From contig NZ_JAGHZZ010000018.1 in assembly GCF_017745095.1 (NCBI RefSeq), forward strand, positions 62,001 through 126,000: a stretch of 64,000 bases of DNA, read 5' to 3'. The position numbers and the translations under genes were made by a program. The notes under the pieces are model-generated. The model searched no databases. It saw nothing but the letters and a program-made list of their open reading frames with translations, and was not told where the DNA came from. This stretch comes from Sporocytophaga sp. GTDB lineage: Bacteria > Bacteroidota > Bacteroidia > Cytophagales > Cytophagaceae. How positions within the stretch are numbered: position 1 is the first letter of the stretch; every line of letters begins with the position of its first letter. Positions 1-8,248 of this stretch are shown here, piece after piece.

Positions 1-1620
1 GATTCAATTAAACACGAATATGGAAAGCTTTTAAGGTGGTCATTGAGCAGCAAGCGTTGGGTATTATTGGCGACAATTATTTTGCTTATAAGTTCTTTCG
101 CATTGCTTCCTCTTGGATTTATAGGAGCTACCTTTATCAGTTCCGGTGACCGTGGTGAAATGAGCGTTAAACTGGAACTGGCTTCACAAAGCTCGCTTTA
201 CCAGACAAACATGATGGCACAGAAAGTCGAGAAGATGATCATGGCTAAACCTGAAGTTGTTAAAGTTGTGACAACCATCGGTTATAGTAGCTCCAGCCCG
301 TCATCAGGAGGTGGTTCTAACAGCAATATTGCGGAGATGACAGTGGTGATGGTTGATAAGGAGGCACGTAGTATTTCTGCAGAAGATTTTGGAGTTCAGT
401 TAAAGGGTGAAATAGCTAAAATTCCAGGTGTAAAGGTAACTGTGAATCCAGTGAATATTACTGGTAGTAGCGGTGAATCACCGATTCAGGTTGCTGTAAA
501 AGGTACTGATATGAAAGTGATTCGTGAGGCAGCTGCTATGGTTAAAGATGCTGTTAAAAGTGTACCTGGTACGCAATATGTTCAATATAGCGCAAAAGAT
601 CCTAAACCGGAGATTGAAGTGACACTTGATAGAGAAAAGATGGCTCAGCTTGGATTGAGTGCTAATGATGTGGGATCGACACTTCAGAATGCTTTCAGAG
701 GAGACGAAACATCCAAATTTAAAGTGGGCGGTAATGAATATGATATATTCATCTCTCTTGATAAGTTTGACAGATCCAATATTGCAGATGTTAAAAATCT
801 AACATTTGTGAATAACAAAGGCCAGAATTTCCACCTGGATCAGTTCTCTGAAGTTAAAGAGACAATGGGTGAAAGTGTACTTGAAAGAATTGACAGATTG
901 TCTTCTATAAAGATCAATTCTTCTGTGGTCGGCAGACCTGTAGGTACTGTGGGTGCAGAGATAAAGGCTAAGGTTGATAATTTAAAACTTCCTGATGGTG
1001 TCATGATAGAGTATCTGGGAGATATGCAAAGACAGAAAGATGCCTTTGGAAGTCTTGGATTGGCTTTGATTCTGGCTTTGGTTCTTGTATATCTTATTAT
1101 GGTGGCGCTTTATGAAAGTGTTGTTTATCCATTCGTGGTATTATTTGCAATTCCTGTGGCGACTGTCGGTGCTTTCCTTGCTCTGGCCCTGACTATGGAA
1201 AGTTTAAGTATCTTCTCTATTGTTGGTATGATCATGCTTATTGGACTTGTTACAAAGAACGCTATCCTTATTGTTGACTTTACAAATCAGTTAAAAGAAG
1301 AAGGACATAGTGCAAAAGAAGCCTTGATTGAGGCAGGTAAAGAACGTCTTCGTCCTATCCTTATGACTACTATTGCGATGATTGTTGGTATGTTGCCTAT
1401 CGCATTATCTACCGCATCTGGTGCGGAAGTAAAGAACGGAATGGCCTGGGTAATCATCGGAGGTCTTACCAGCTCATTGTTACTGACACTTGTAGTTGTG
1501 CCAGCGGTTTATATGATTGTTGAGACAATCATCAATAAGTTTAAACCAAAGAAGAAGGACGAGGAGCAAACTGGAACAGAGGAGAAGGTAACTATCAACT
1601 TGCCAGTAATGCAGAACTAG
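1..1620 (+). CDS. Efflux RND transporter permease subunit, C-terminal half (5' truncated by window edge)
   Basis: Inner-membrane proton-driven pump subunit of the RND (AcrB/MexB-like) superfamily. The reading frame is open back to base 1, so the TTG at 43 in the ORF track is only an in-frame codon, not the true start. About 539 residues remain of a family that is usually 1000-1060 residues, matching its second half: a first membrane helix (WVLLATIILLISSFALLPLG), a large periplasmic porter region, then a cluster of helices near the C-terminus. The run GLVTKNAILIVDF followed by RLRPILMTTIAMIVGMLPIAL is the typical transmembrane 10-11 region of HAE-type pumps. The charged tail (KPKKKDEEQ) is cytoplasmic. 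Membrane-fusion and outer-membrane partners would lie to the left of the window. The substrate cannot be inferred. A strong hairpin terminator follows. Confidence 0.93.
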   Translation, partial: DSIKHEYGKLLRWSLSSKRWVLLATIILLISSFALLPLGFIGATFISSGDRGEMSVKLELASQSSLYQTNMMAQKVEKMIMAKPEVVKVVTTIGYSSSSPSSGGGSNSNIAEMTVVMVDKEARSISAEDFGVQLKGEIAKIPGVKVTVNPVNITGSSGESPIQVAVKGTDMKVIREAAAMVKDAVKSVPGTQYVQYSAKDPKPEIEVTLDREKMAQLGLSANDVGSTLQNAFRGDETSKFKVGGNEYDIFISLDKFDRSNIADVKNLTFVNNKGQNFHLDQFSEVKETMGESVLERIDRLSSIKINSSVVGRPVGTVGAEIKAKVDNLKLPDGVMIEYLGDMQRQKDAFGSLGLALILALVLVYLIMVALYESVVYPFVVLFAIPVATVGAFLALALTMESLSIFSIVGMIMLIGLVTKNAILIVDFTNQLKEEGHSAKEALIEAGKERLRPILMTTIAMIVGMLPIALSTASGAEVKNGMAWVIIGGLTSSLLLTLVVVPAVYMIVETIINKFKPKKKDEEQTGTEEKVTINLPVMQN

Positions 1621-1643
1621 ATTTTTTTAAGATTTGGGTTTTA

Positions 1644-1677
1644 TAAAAAAAGGCGATCATTTATGATCGCCTTTTTT
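1644..1677. terminator. Bidirectional intrinsic terminator
   Basis: A stem of about 15 base pairs (aaaaaaggcgatcat / atgatcgcctttttt) with a two-base loop and A/T tracts on both sides. It can end the RND gene on the plus strand and the convergent minus-strand gene that stops at 1719. Confidence 0.85.
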
Positions 1678-1718
1678 GTTGGTGAGAGCTGTATCATTAT
1701 GATCAAGTTCTTCGATTT

Positions 1719-2195
1719 TTAATTTAAGTAATTCAATGAATTTAGGTGGGAAGGATCTAGGATTAATTCTTTGTAGAATTCCTTTTTTAAGGAAATGTCC
1801 AAAACTCTTCCATTTTGGATTTTCATAATATTGGGGAAGCCAAGATGAGTTATGCTATAAAGTATGGGGGAAATATGTCTTTGTGGAAATTCAGATACAG
1901 GTATCTTTCCATCCAGTAAAATTATGTGGATATCAGGATCGAGTTGAGGTAAAATTATTGTTTCGATTATTGTTCTGGATTTCTTTTTTGATGTATAACA
2001 AAAGAATTTTTTACCTTCATTCTGAGTAAGAAATTCTTTATATTCTTCTTCATTCCTCGCATTTGAAAAAATAATAAAAGGAGAGAAAAGTAATAGTAAT
2101 GGAATAAGGAGAATTAAAATAGCAATAGAACCTAAGATCAAAAGTCCAATTCCAAATTGTATTGCTATTTTGTTGAAGTTATTCATAAGTTTCAA
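1719..2195 (-). CDS. Hypothetical membrane-anchored protein, 158 aa
   Basis: Not recognised. Residues 10-45 form one long or two closely spaced hydrophobic segments (GIGLLILGSIAILILLIPLLLLFSPFII), followed by a mostly soluble domain of about 110 residues with alternating hydrophobic strands. Either the first ATG or the one three codons later (MNNFN) could be the start. It is the last gene of a minus-strand run of five and converges on the RND gene across a shared terminator. No function is proposed. Confidence 0.6.
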   Translation of the reverse strand: MKLMNNFNKIAIQFGIGLLILGSIAILILLIPLLLLFSPFIIFSNARNEEEYKEFLTQNEGKKFFCYTSKKKSRTIIETIILPQLDPDIHIILLDGKIPVSEFPQRHISPILYSITHLGFPNIMKIQNGRVLDISLKKEFYKELILDPSHLNSLNYLN

Positions 2196-2278
2196 TAAAT
2201 GAAATGGCTAGTTTGCCATACTCTAATAAAAGGTAATCCTGTCTATCCCCAAATCCCATAAATCCCAGTTCAGACAAT

Positions 2279-2794
2279 TTACCATTCTCTAATCCCAGCT
2301 TTATACTCCACAGCTCTTATAAACTCTGTTTTAGCCTGAGCATAATCGTTGATGTCATCCCAATCTTTTTCCGACAATTCAGATTTTAAAAGATTGTAAG
2401 CTTCTTTTTCTTCCTGATGGTCTCTCAAGTAATTTCGAAACGCAAGATGCCTTATCCAAAAAGGAGAGTTTAATTCTACCATGTGAATCTGGTGAGTTCT
2501 TTTGTCCTCAGATGATTTGGTGAAATATCTTCTGTATGGCATGGCGTCCTCATAAATAGAAATATAAGAATAGTTGCAAGTTTCTATCGGAGATATAAGG
2601 TCATTGACTTTTGAAAAATCTGGTACACCAATGAGGATATCAATGATTGGCTTAGCACTGAGGCCTTCAATAGAAGTACTTCCGATATGTTCAATATGGA
2701 TATCTGGATTTTGTATTGCAGATGAAATTAGTTCTTTTTCTATCTTAAAAAGATTCCTCCAATTCTGGTTATATAGTTGTAATTCTACTTTCAT
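2279..2794 (-). CDS. GrpB family protein (UPF0157)
   Basis: 171 residues, a normal length for the family. The diagnostic stretch IEHIGSTSIEGLSAKPIIDILIGV lies at about residues 34-58, and RRYFTK plus the later HIHMVE-like segment (HQIHMVELNSPFW) also fit. GrpB proteins belong to the nucleotidyltransferase fold; some are fused to dephospho-CoA kinase, but the cellular role is not established. It lies in a minus-strand group of short genes, 9 bases downstream of the next gene, so the two may be co-transcribed. Confidence 0.88.
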   Translation of the reverse strand: MKVELQLYNQNWRNLFKIEKELISSAIQNPDIHIEHIGSTSIEGLSAKPIIDILIGVPDFSKVNDLISPIETCNYSYISIYEDAMPYRRYFTKSSEDKRTHQIHMVELNSPFWIRHLAFRNYLRDHQEEKEAYNLLKSELSEKDWDDINDYAQAKTEFIRAVEYKAGIREW

Positions 2795-2803
2795 TTTTTG
2801 ATA

Positions 2804-3343
2804 TTAATTGGTCAGCCCTAATTCATTAGTCAATTTATAAAATTCATTAATGGCATTTTGATTCATTAAGTCTCCATAACTATCGCCTGCTAATTTAGCC
2901 GTTGAACGAAGTTGCGCACATGAAAGACAAATCTGAGTTTGAGCAATTACTTCTCCTTTTTTGTAGAATATAAATGCTAATCTTGGTTCGTAACATGCTA
3001 CTAAACTTGGATTCTCATAAGTCTTTTTATTGCCTAAAATTTTATTCAACCTTACAATTTGACTGGCAGATAGCTTTTGGGTCTTTTTAATTGAGCTGAT
3101 ATAGTATCCATTTTTGCCTATAGGCATATAGACATGCTCGCCTTCAAAGCCAATATAATCCATGCCAACAACAGAATCGCAAGGGAAACCTTTTGCATGA
3201 GAAAGTTCTTTATTTATTGCGAGTTTTGCCGGTTTGTCTTTCCTATAATATAATCGTTCATATTGAAAAGGACTAAACTCATTTGAACGAGAAGTAAAAT
3301 CAAGGAATATAAATGCAGTAAGTAATGTATATAAGTATTTCAT
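2804..3343 (-). CDS. Hypothetical secreted protein, 179 aa
   Basis: Not recognised. The N-terminus (MKYLYTLLTAFIFLDFTSRS) looks like a short signal peptide. The rest is soluble, with several cysteines (for example AQTQICLSCAQLRS, a CxxC pair near residue 140) that could form disulfides or bind metal. It begins 5 bases after the stop of the upstream minus-strand gene, which suggests one transcript. No function is proposed. Confidence 0.6.
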   Translation of the reverse strand: MKYLYTLLTAFIFLDFTSRSNEFSPFQYERLYYRKDKPAKLAINKELSHAKGFPCDSVVGMDYIGFEGEHVYMPIGKNGYYISSIKKTQKLSASQIVRLNKILGNKKTYENPSLVACYEPRLAFIFYKKGEVIAQTQICLSCAQLRSTAKLAGDSYGDLMNQNAINEFYKLTNELGLTN

Positions 3344-3348
3344 TATGA

Positions 3349-4029
3349 CTATTTCTTTAAATGTCTCTCTAAAAAATCAACATAATGGTCGATTAATTCA
3401 CTCGGATAATTTTTTTCAAATATTCCAAAACCTATAATAAAAGTTGGTTCGGGCATTAAAAACCTCGAAGCATTATTGACTGATTCAATGAATTCTTGGG
3501 CATTTCCGACAGTTGTAATTGCAGTATGTAGTTTTTCTAACCAGAGAGGATCTTCACCTGTATTGTACGTTAGGTAAGGGATTATAAAAGGCACATACTT
3601 GGAAAACTCAGGGTTTATTTCAGTGTAAAGTCTTTGGTCCTGCCACTTACCAATTGGGAAGGCCTGTGGGCCCGGTGTATTCATGTGAAAGAAATACTTT
3701 TCTTCTATCAGCTTTTTATAATCACAAAACCTATTAACCTCAATTACATTAAATAAGGTATCCCATATATCATCTCCTGCTTGATTAATAATTTGGTATG
3801 GATGAAAAGATGCCCCGATGGTAATTGTTCCATTAATACCAGTTAATGGCTGTATTAAATTATAGAAGCCGTTCTTGTTGTCCGACATGCGCATTGGATT
3901 TCCCTGGGTAAATCCCCAGATATATTCTTTTCTAAAAGAGTCAAGAGTAATTTTGTCAGAATTTATAGATTCATCTTGTCGGTTTTCTGATTCTTTCTTT
4001 TTGTCCATGGATATTCTGTTTTTGTTCAA
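3349..4029 (-). CDS. Hypothetical cytoplasmic protein, 226 aa
   Basis: Not recognised. No signal peptide or membrane segment is visible; the first 25 residues are charged (MDKKKESENRQDESINSDK). The body is rich in aromatic residues and G/P turns (KNGFYNLIQPLTGINGTITIGASFHPYQIINQAGDD). The true start could be the second Met (MDKKKESEN). It sits between a membrane protein gene and a secreted-protein gene in the same orientation with short gaps. Confidence 0.6.
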   Translation of the reverse strand: MNKNRISMDKKKESENRQDESINSDKITLDSFRKEYIWGFTQGNPMRMSDNKNGFYNLIQPLTGINGTITIGASFHPYQIINQAGDDIWDTLFNVIEVNRFCDYKKLIEEKYFFHMNTPGPQAFPIGKWQDQRLYTEINPEFSKYVPFIIPYLTYNTGEDPLWLEKLHTAITTVGNAQEFIESVNNASRFLMPEPTFIIGFGIFEKNYPSELIDHYVDFLERHLKK

Positions 4030-4066
4030 TGATAAATGGAAGTTTGAAGGATGTTAAAAATCCTTC

Positions 4067-4618
4067 TTAACAGATAAGTGACCTCCGTTTGGTAAGAAAA
4101 ATAAACACAATGAAGCTAATGACCGAGCCTGCGGTTAAACCTGTGTATTTCAATTTCCTTACTGCAGAGACGAAAAAAAATCCAATTATATTATGAATCT
4201 GCTCACTTGCAGGTACTGATTTATTATACTGAATTGTAAAGCTTTCATAAGGAACATGTGAAAGCCATATAATAAAAAGATCAAATGAGGGAGGAATCAA
4301 TGGTATAATCAAAGAAATGATAATAAAAACTATCGTTGTAATGATTACTGATTTGATAGTTAATTTGGGCTCTTTTTGAAATAGGATGAAAAATCCGGTA
4401 AAAGATAAAATTCCAATCCACCAATTATCCATTATTCCTGTTATGACCGTTCCCCACTTGTTGTGGAATACATTAGGAATATTATTTTCTTTGAATAGAT
4501 TTTTAGTAAAGTATTCTTCTGCAATGGTATAATTGATAAGGTCGAAAAGTATTCCGTAAAGAATTCCTGATAACCAAGAAATTAGTATCAGGTACGTTAA
4601 TTTTTTACTTTTATTCAT
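4067..4618 (-). CDS. Hypothetical multi-pass membrane protein, 183 aa
   Basis: Not recognised by family. There are about four hydrophobic helices: around residues 8-28, 68-84, 90-112 and 158-178, the last followed by a basic end (TKRRSLIC). A soluble loop follows the first helix. It is the first gene of the minus-strand run of hypotheticals that ends at 1719. About 250 bases of AT-rich DNA separate it from the divergently transcribed GbsR-type regulator. Confidence 0.6.
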   Translation of the reverse strand: MNKSKKLTYLILISWLSGILYGILFDLINYTIAEEYFTKNLFKENNIPNVFHNKWGTVITGIMDNWWIGILSFTGFFILFQKEPKLTIKSVIITTIVFIIISLIIPLIPPSFDLFIIWLSHVPYESFTIQYNKSVPASEQIHNIIGFFFVSAVRKLKYTGLTAGSVISFIVFIFLTKRRSLIC

Positions 4619-4835
4619 TAGTACTTTAAACTAAATTAATCATTAGTCTTTGAAAATCCTGAATAAATCCATCACTTTATAAAAATCCCATCTACGATTT
4701 ACATTTTTTAAATGCCTAATCCCTTTTTAAAATTACTTAAAACCTGCTGCTGAAACCATAAGTCCAGATTTATATTTTGGGAAATTAGGGTGACATTAAT
4801 TTTACGAAACTTTTTTATTGAATTTTCAGTAATTA

Positions 4836-4865
4836 TTGAAAGTTTGAAAATTAGTTTTATATTTG
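4836..4865 (+). promoter_or_regulatory. Bacteroidota-type promoter for the GbsR-like gene
   Basis: A TTG at 4836-4838 and TATATTTG at 4858-4865 are separated by 19 bases, matching the known Bacteroidota sigma-A form (TTTG at -33, TAnnTTTG at -7). The ATG at 4870 lies only 4 bases after the -7 box, so the transcript may begin at or next to the start codon. Confidence 0.55.
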
Positions 4866-4869
4866 AATC

Positions 4870-5376
4870 ATGAATTTCGCAGAAGGTAAAAAGCAATTTA
4901 TTCAAACCTGGGGGAAACTTGGGTCCGAGTGGGGGATTAACAGGACAATGGCTCAGGTACATGCTCTTTTGCTAATTGCTCCTAAACCGCTCAGTACGGA
5001 AGAAATAATGGAAGAACTTAGCATTTCCCGCGGAAATGCTAATATGAACATCAGAGACCTTATAAGCTGGAATCTGGTCCATAAAGAACTGGTTCCTGGC
5101 GACAGAAAGGAATATTTCCTGGCAGAAAAGGATATCTGGGAAATAGCCAAAAGAATTTCCAGGGAAAGAAAAAGAAGGGAAATTGAACCTGTTAAAAATG
5201 TCTTACACCAGCTTCAAGAGGTAGAAGGGGACAGATCCAACGAAGACGTTAAAGCCTTTACCGATATGATGAACCAACTGGGTGGGTTTGTAGATAAAAT
5301 GGATAAATCGGTTGATATTATGCTCAGTTCTGATCAGAGCTGGTTCTTCGGAATGTTGTTAAAGCTTATTAAATAA
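4870..5376 (+). CDS. GbsR/MarR family transcriptional regulator
   Basis: 168 residues with a winged-helix DNA-binding domain. The stretch AQVHALLLIAPKPLSTEEIMEELSISRGNANMNIRDLISWNLVHKELVPGDRKEYFLAEKDIWEIAKRI is the characteristic GbsR/YvaV/OpcR core; SISRGNANMNIRDLISW is the recognition helix region. The C-terminal half is helical and probably dimerises. In other bacteria GbsR-type proteins are repressors, several of them of osmolyte uptake. Here it leads a likely operon with a DCC-domain membrane protein (41 bases downstream) and an epimerase, so it probably controls these, possibly including itself. A promoter lies unusually close to the start codon. Confidence 0.88.
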   Translation: MNFAEGKKQFIQTWGKLGSEWGINRTMAQVHALLLIAPKPLSTEEIMEELSISRGNANMNIRDLISWNLVHKELVPGDRKEYFLAEKDIWEIAKRISRERKRREIEPVKNVLHQLQEVEGDRSNEDVKAFTDMMNQLGGFVDKMDKSVDIMLSSDQSWFFGMLLKLIK

Positions 5377-5417
5377 GCTTTTTTATTTGAGTTTAATTTT
5401 CAATAAATTCTGAAAGT

Positions 5418-6233
5418 ATGAAAACTTTAAAAAGTCATGTGATCATTTATGATGAGGAATGCCCCATGTGTAATCTATATACTTCGGCTTTTGTAAAATC
5501 CGGAATGTTGGATTCAAAAGGTCGGGAAGCCTATAATAAAATAGGGGAGGATATTACTTACAGAATAGATAAGGATCGTGCAAGGAATGAAATAGCCTTA
5601 GTTGATACAGAAGGAGGCTCAGTTTCTTACGGATTGGAAAGTTTGTACAAGATTATCGGACATAATTTTCCATTCATGTGGCATGCTTTCAAGCTCAAAC
5701 CTTTCCATTTTCTATTGAAGAAGTTGTATTTCTTCATCTCTTATAATAGAAAGGTAATTGTGCCGTCAGCTGAATCTGCCTTCAATGCCTGCATTCCTGA
5801 TTTAAATAAAAAGTATCGGGTTGCATTTATTCTATTTGCATGGATTGTTTCTGCATTGACTTTAAATGCTTTTTCAGATCGTTTGGTTCCTTTGGTTCCT
5901 GCTTCAAATCTATTGAGGGAATTTTTGATTTGTGGTGGTCAGCTGATATTTCAAGGAGCCTTGATACTCTATTTTAATAAGACTAAGATATGGGATTATC
6001 TTGGTAATGTCATAGCTGTTTCATTGATAGGTTCTATTCTGTTAATGCCTGCCTTATGCTTTCCTTACTCAGGGGACATGCTTTCCAATGTTGGATTTCT
6101 TGGTTATTTCCTCCTTGTGGTTGGCTTGTTATTATTGGAACACAAAAGGAGAGTGAATATTTTGAAGCTGCCTCCTGCATTGACTTTAGGGTGGTTAGGT
6201 TATCGTCTGATCGTTTTATTAATAATACTATAA
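5418..6233 (+). CDS. DCC-family (DUF393) thiol-disulfide oxidoreductase-like membrane protein
   Basis: 271 residues. The N-terminal about 110 residues carry the DUF393 signature YDEECPMCNLY with a thioredoxin-like CxxC (CPMC). From about residue 135 the chain becomes a membrane domain with four or five helices (VAFILFAWIVSALTL, LICGGQLIFQGALILYF, VIAVSLIGSILLMPALCF, GYFLLVVGLLLLEH, and a final helix). DCC proteins are inferred redox proteins; the substrate is unknown. It sits between a GbsR-type regulator and a TIGR01777 epimerase, 10 bases before the latter, so the three are probably one operon. Confidence 0.82.
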   Translation: MKTLKSHVIIYDEECPMCNLYTSAFVKSGMLDSKGREAYNKIGEDITYRIDKDRARNEIALVDTEGGSVSYGLESLYKIIGHNFPFMWHAFKLKPFHFLLKKLYFFISYNRKVIVPSAESAFNACIPDLNKKYRVAFILFAWIVSALTLNAFSDRLVPLVPASNLLREFLICGGQLIFQGALILYFNKTKIWDYLGNVIAVSLIGSILLMPALCFPYSGDMLSNVGFLGYFLLVVGLLLLEHKRRVNILKLPPALTLGWLGYRLIVLLIIL

Positions 6234-6243
6234 ACTTACTGAT

Positions 6244-7158
6244 ATGAATAGAATAATATTAGCGGGTGGCTCAGGCTATCTCGGAATGGTGCTTGCAGAA
6301 TATTATAAAGATAAAGTGACTGAGATCATCATTTTAACCAGAGGAAAGAATGATTGGAAGGATAATATCAGATGGGTACACTGGGATGGTCAGCATGTTT
6401 CAGTTTGGAGTGAATGGCTTGAAGGCTCGGACTTACTAGTTAACCTCACCGGCAAAAATGTTAATTGTCGCTATACTGAAGAGAATAAAAATGAAATCAT
6501 AAGTTCCAGAGTTAATGCTACAAATGTATTGGGTGAGGTTTTGTTGAAGCTGAAAAATCCTCCAAAGGTATGGATACAATGTGTCTCATCCACTATTTAC
6601 AGAGATTCCAGAGATAAATACATGGATGAATTCTCAGGGGAATTGGGAGAGGGGTTCTCTGTAAATGTCTGTGAACAATGGGAAGAAGCTTTTGAAAAAC
6701 ATGAGATTCCAGGAGTAAGGAAAGTAGCATTAAGAATAAGCTTTGTTCTGGGAAGAAACGGTGGTGCATTTCCTACCTTGCACAATCTTGCCAGACTAGG
6801 TCTTGGTGGAAAACAAGGCGATGGTCAACAATACGTGAGCTGGATTCATGAAAAGGATTTCGCAAGAATTGTTCAATGGGGCTATGAAAATGAAAAGATT
6901 AAAGGAGTCTACAATTGCACTGCTCCCAATCCTGTTACAAATGAAGTTATGATGTTTGGGATTAGAAAAGTAGCCGGAATTCCCGTTGGTTTACCTTCTC
7001 CAGAGTGTTTAATCAAAGTAGGTGCATTCCTAATTGGTACAGAGCCAGAGCTGGCATTGAAAAGTCGAAAAGTAGTTCCTGCTAAATTATTGAATGAAGG
7101 GTTTCGGTTTGAGTATAATCAAATAGATGTTGCTCTTGCAGATCTTATTAATGGTTAA
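6244..7158 (+). CDS. TIGR01777 family NAD(P)-binding epimerase/oxidoreductase (YfcH/SDR39U1-like)
   Basis: 304 residues, full length for the family. The Rossmann glycine motif is at the N-terminus (IILAGGSGYLGMVLAEYY). GSDLLVNLTGKNVNCRYTEENKNEIISSRVNAT, and later RISFVLGRNGGAFPTLHNLARLGLGGKQGDGQQYVSWIHEKDF, are typical of this extended short-chain dehydrogenase group. The C-terminal DUF1731-like region is present (GLPSPECLIKVGAFLIGTEPELALKSRKVVPAKLLNEGFRF). The physiological substrate is unknown. It is the last gene of the GbsR/DCC/epimerase group and is followed by a terminator. Confidence 0.9.
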   Translation: MNRIILAGGSGYLGMVLAEYYKDKVTEIIILTRGKNDWKDNIRWVHWDGQHVSVWSEWLEGSDLLVNLTGKNVNCRYTEENKNEIISSRVNATNVLGEVLLKLKNPPKVWIQCVSSTIYRDSRDKYMDEFSGELGEGFSVNVCEQWEEAFEKHEIPGVRKVALRISFVLGRNGGAFPTLHNLARLGLGGKQGDGQQYVSWIHEKDFARIVQWGYENEKIKGVYNCTAPNPVTNEVMMFGIRKVAGIPVGLPSPECLIKVGAFLIGTEPELALKSRKVVPAKLLNEGFRFEYNQIDVALADLING

Positions 7159-7179
7159 TTAAAATTCCTTATATAAGCT

Positions 7180-7213
7180 AAAAGACCCGTCAATAAGAAG
7201 AACGGGCCTTTTG
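7180..7213 (+). terminator. Intrinsic terminator after the epimerase gene
   Basis: Stem aaagacccgt / acgggcctt with one A-C mismatch, a loop of about 11 bases, then a T-rich tract. It also lies downstream of the convergent minus-strand gene ending at 7245. Confidence 0.65.
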
Positions 7214-7244
7214 TTTGTTTTTTATTAAGTTTTCAATTCAGGCT

Positions 7245-7589
7245 TTAATCAAAATTACCTGCTTGATATAAATTTATCTTAATGTTGTAGTTAATCCTTT
7301 TATCGTCCACTTTAACGCTTAAAAAGGTAAGATTTTTGGCTGAAATATTCTGCCTGAAAAATCCCATCTTTTCATTCCCAATAGCTTGTTTCTTCGGAGT
7401 GGTAATATACCCGCCTCTGATTTCTCCATCCGGTGTCAGGATGATTTTAATCGTAGACGGTAAAAGCTCTTCCTGATAAGTTTCACTTTCAATGATAAGT
7501 TTGCCTGTCAGGTTTTCTTCAAAATTCCACTCGATCATGTTGGTTTTTGAATTCAAATCAATTGTTTTAATCAATTTTCCTTTAGCCAT
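7245..7589 (-). CDS. Hypothetical small beta-rich protein, 114 aa
   Basis: Not recognised. The sequence alternates hydrophobic and polar residues over its length (KIILTPDGEIRGGYITTP, NLTFLSVKVDDKRINYNIKINLY), suggesting a small beta-sheet protein. There is no signal peptide or membrane helix. It has its own transcription unit on the minus strand, convergent with the epimerase gene. No function is proposed. Confidence 0.5.
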   Translation of the reverse strand: MAKGKLIKTIDLNSKTNMIEWNFEENLTGKLIIESETYQEELLPSTIKIILTPDGEIRGGYITTPKKQAIGNEKMGFFRQNISAKNLTFLSVKVDDKRINYNIKINLYQAGNFD

Positions 7590-7701
7590 AGCGTTAAGAA
7601 TTTTAAGTTGGACCTGCGGGTTTATACGGTCTCTCCTAAGGGAAGTTGAAGATGTTAATAACTATAATTTTTTGATTTACAATTGAATTTTGTATGCAAA
7701 A

Positions 7702-8076
7702 TTAACCATTTAAAATCCACTGTTTTGCATTGTGGTTATTGGTGAATAAGCGGGTTGGCTTTGCCGGAGGATTTAATACGAAATACATATTTGCTAAAGA
7801 ACGCTTCATGTCGGAATTAGTCACTATTGCAATTTTCGATAGTCCTTCATAACCAACTTCAGAAAAAAATCTCCAGGCTTGAGGTTTAAAAACTTTTAAC
7901 TCATGTGACAAAGAAACTATTGCAGGAAAAGTTTTTCCCTTTTGTAGTTCCAATCTGTTTTTTAAAATTTCTTTTGCAACGCTTAGTGTGATGATTGCAT
8001 CACTTTTGTAGTGTGCATGTAGAATTTCGTCTTCAAACCAAAGCTGTATGTGCTGATCCTCAAATATTATTTCCAT
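7702..8076 (-). CDS. Small STAS/SpoIIAA-like hypothetical protein, 124 aa
   Basis: Pattern of short strands and helices (IQLWFEDEILHAHYKSDAIITLSVAKEILKNRLELQKGKTFPAIVSL, then KIAIVTNSDMKRSLANMYFVLNPP, then TRLFTNNHNAKQWILNG) resembles the many short Bacteroidota proteins with a STAS/SpoIIAA-like fold that report on motility or stress partners. This is fold resemblance by eye, not a firm family match. It is a single gene on the minus strand with no evident partner. Confidence 0.55.
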   Translation of the reverse strand: MEIIFEDQHIQLWFEDEILHAHYKSDAIITLSVAKEILKNRLELQKGKTFPAIVSLSHELKVFKPQAWRFFSEVGYEGLSKIAIVTNSDMKRSLANMYFVLNPPAKPTRLFTNNHNAKQWILNG

Positions 8077-8248
8077 ATTTTTTATTAAAAATCTTTTAAA
8101 GATAAGAAACTTATTATTGTCCGCCCAATTAGAATTTTAAATTGATTATTAGTCCGTCTATTTATTGGTAATAATAAGATTATTAGATAGATAGGTTTAA
8201 TTTTAATATAAAGTTAAGATCCGTCATTTGAGAGGAATGCCTTTCTGA

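Noticed and set aside
4708-4962. 84-codon minus-strand ORF
   Set aside because: Overlaps the promoter and start of the GbsR-type gene on the other strand; composition does not look like protein.
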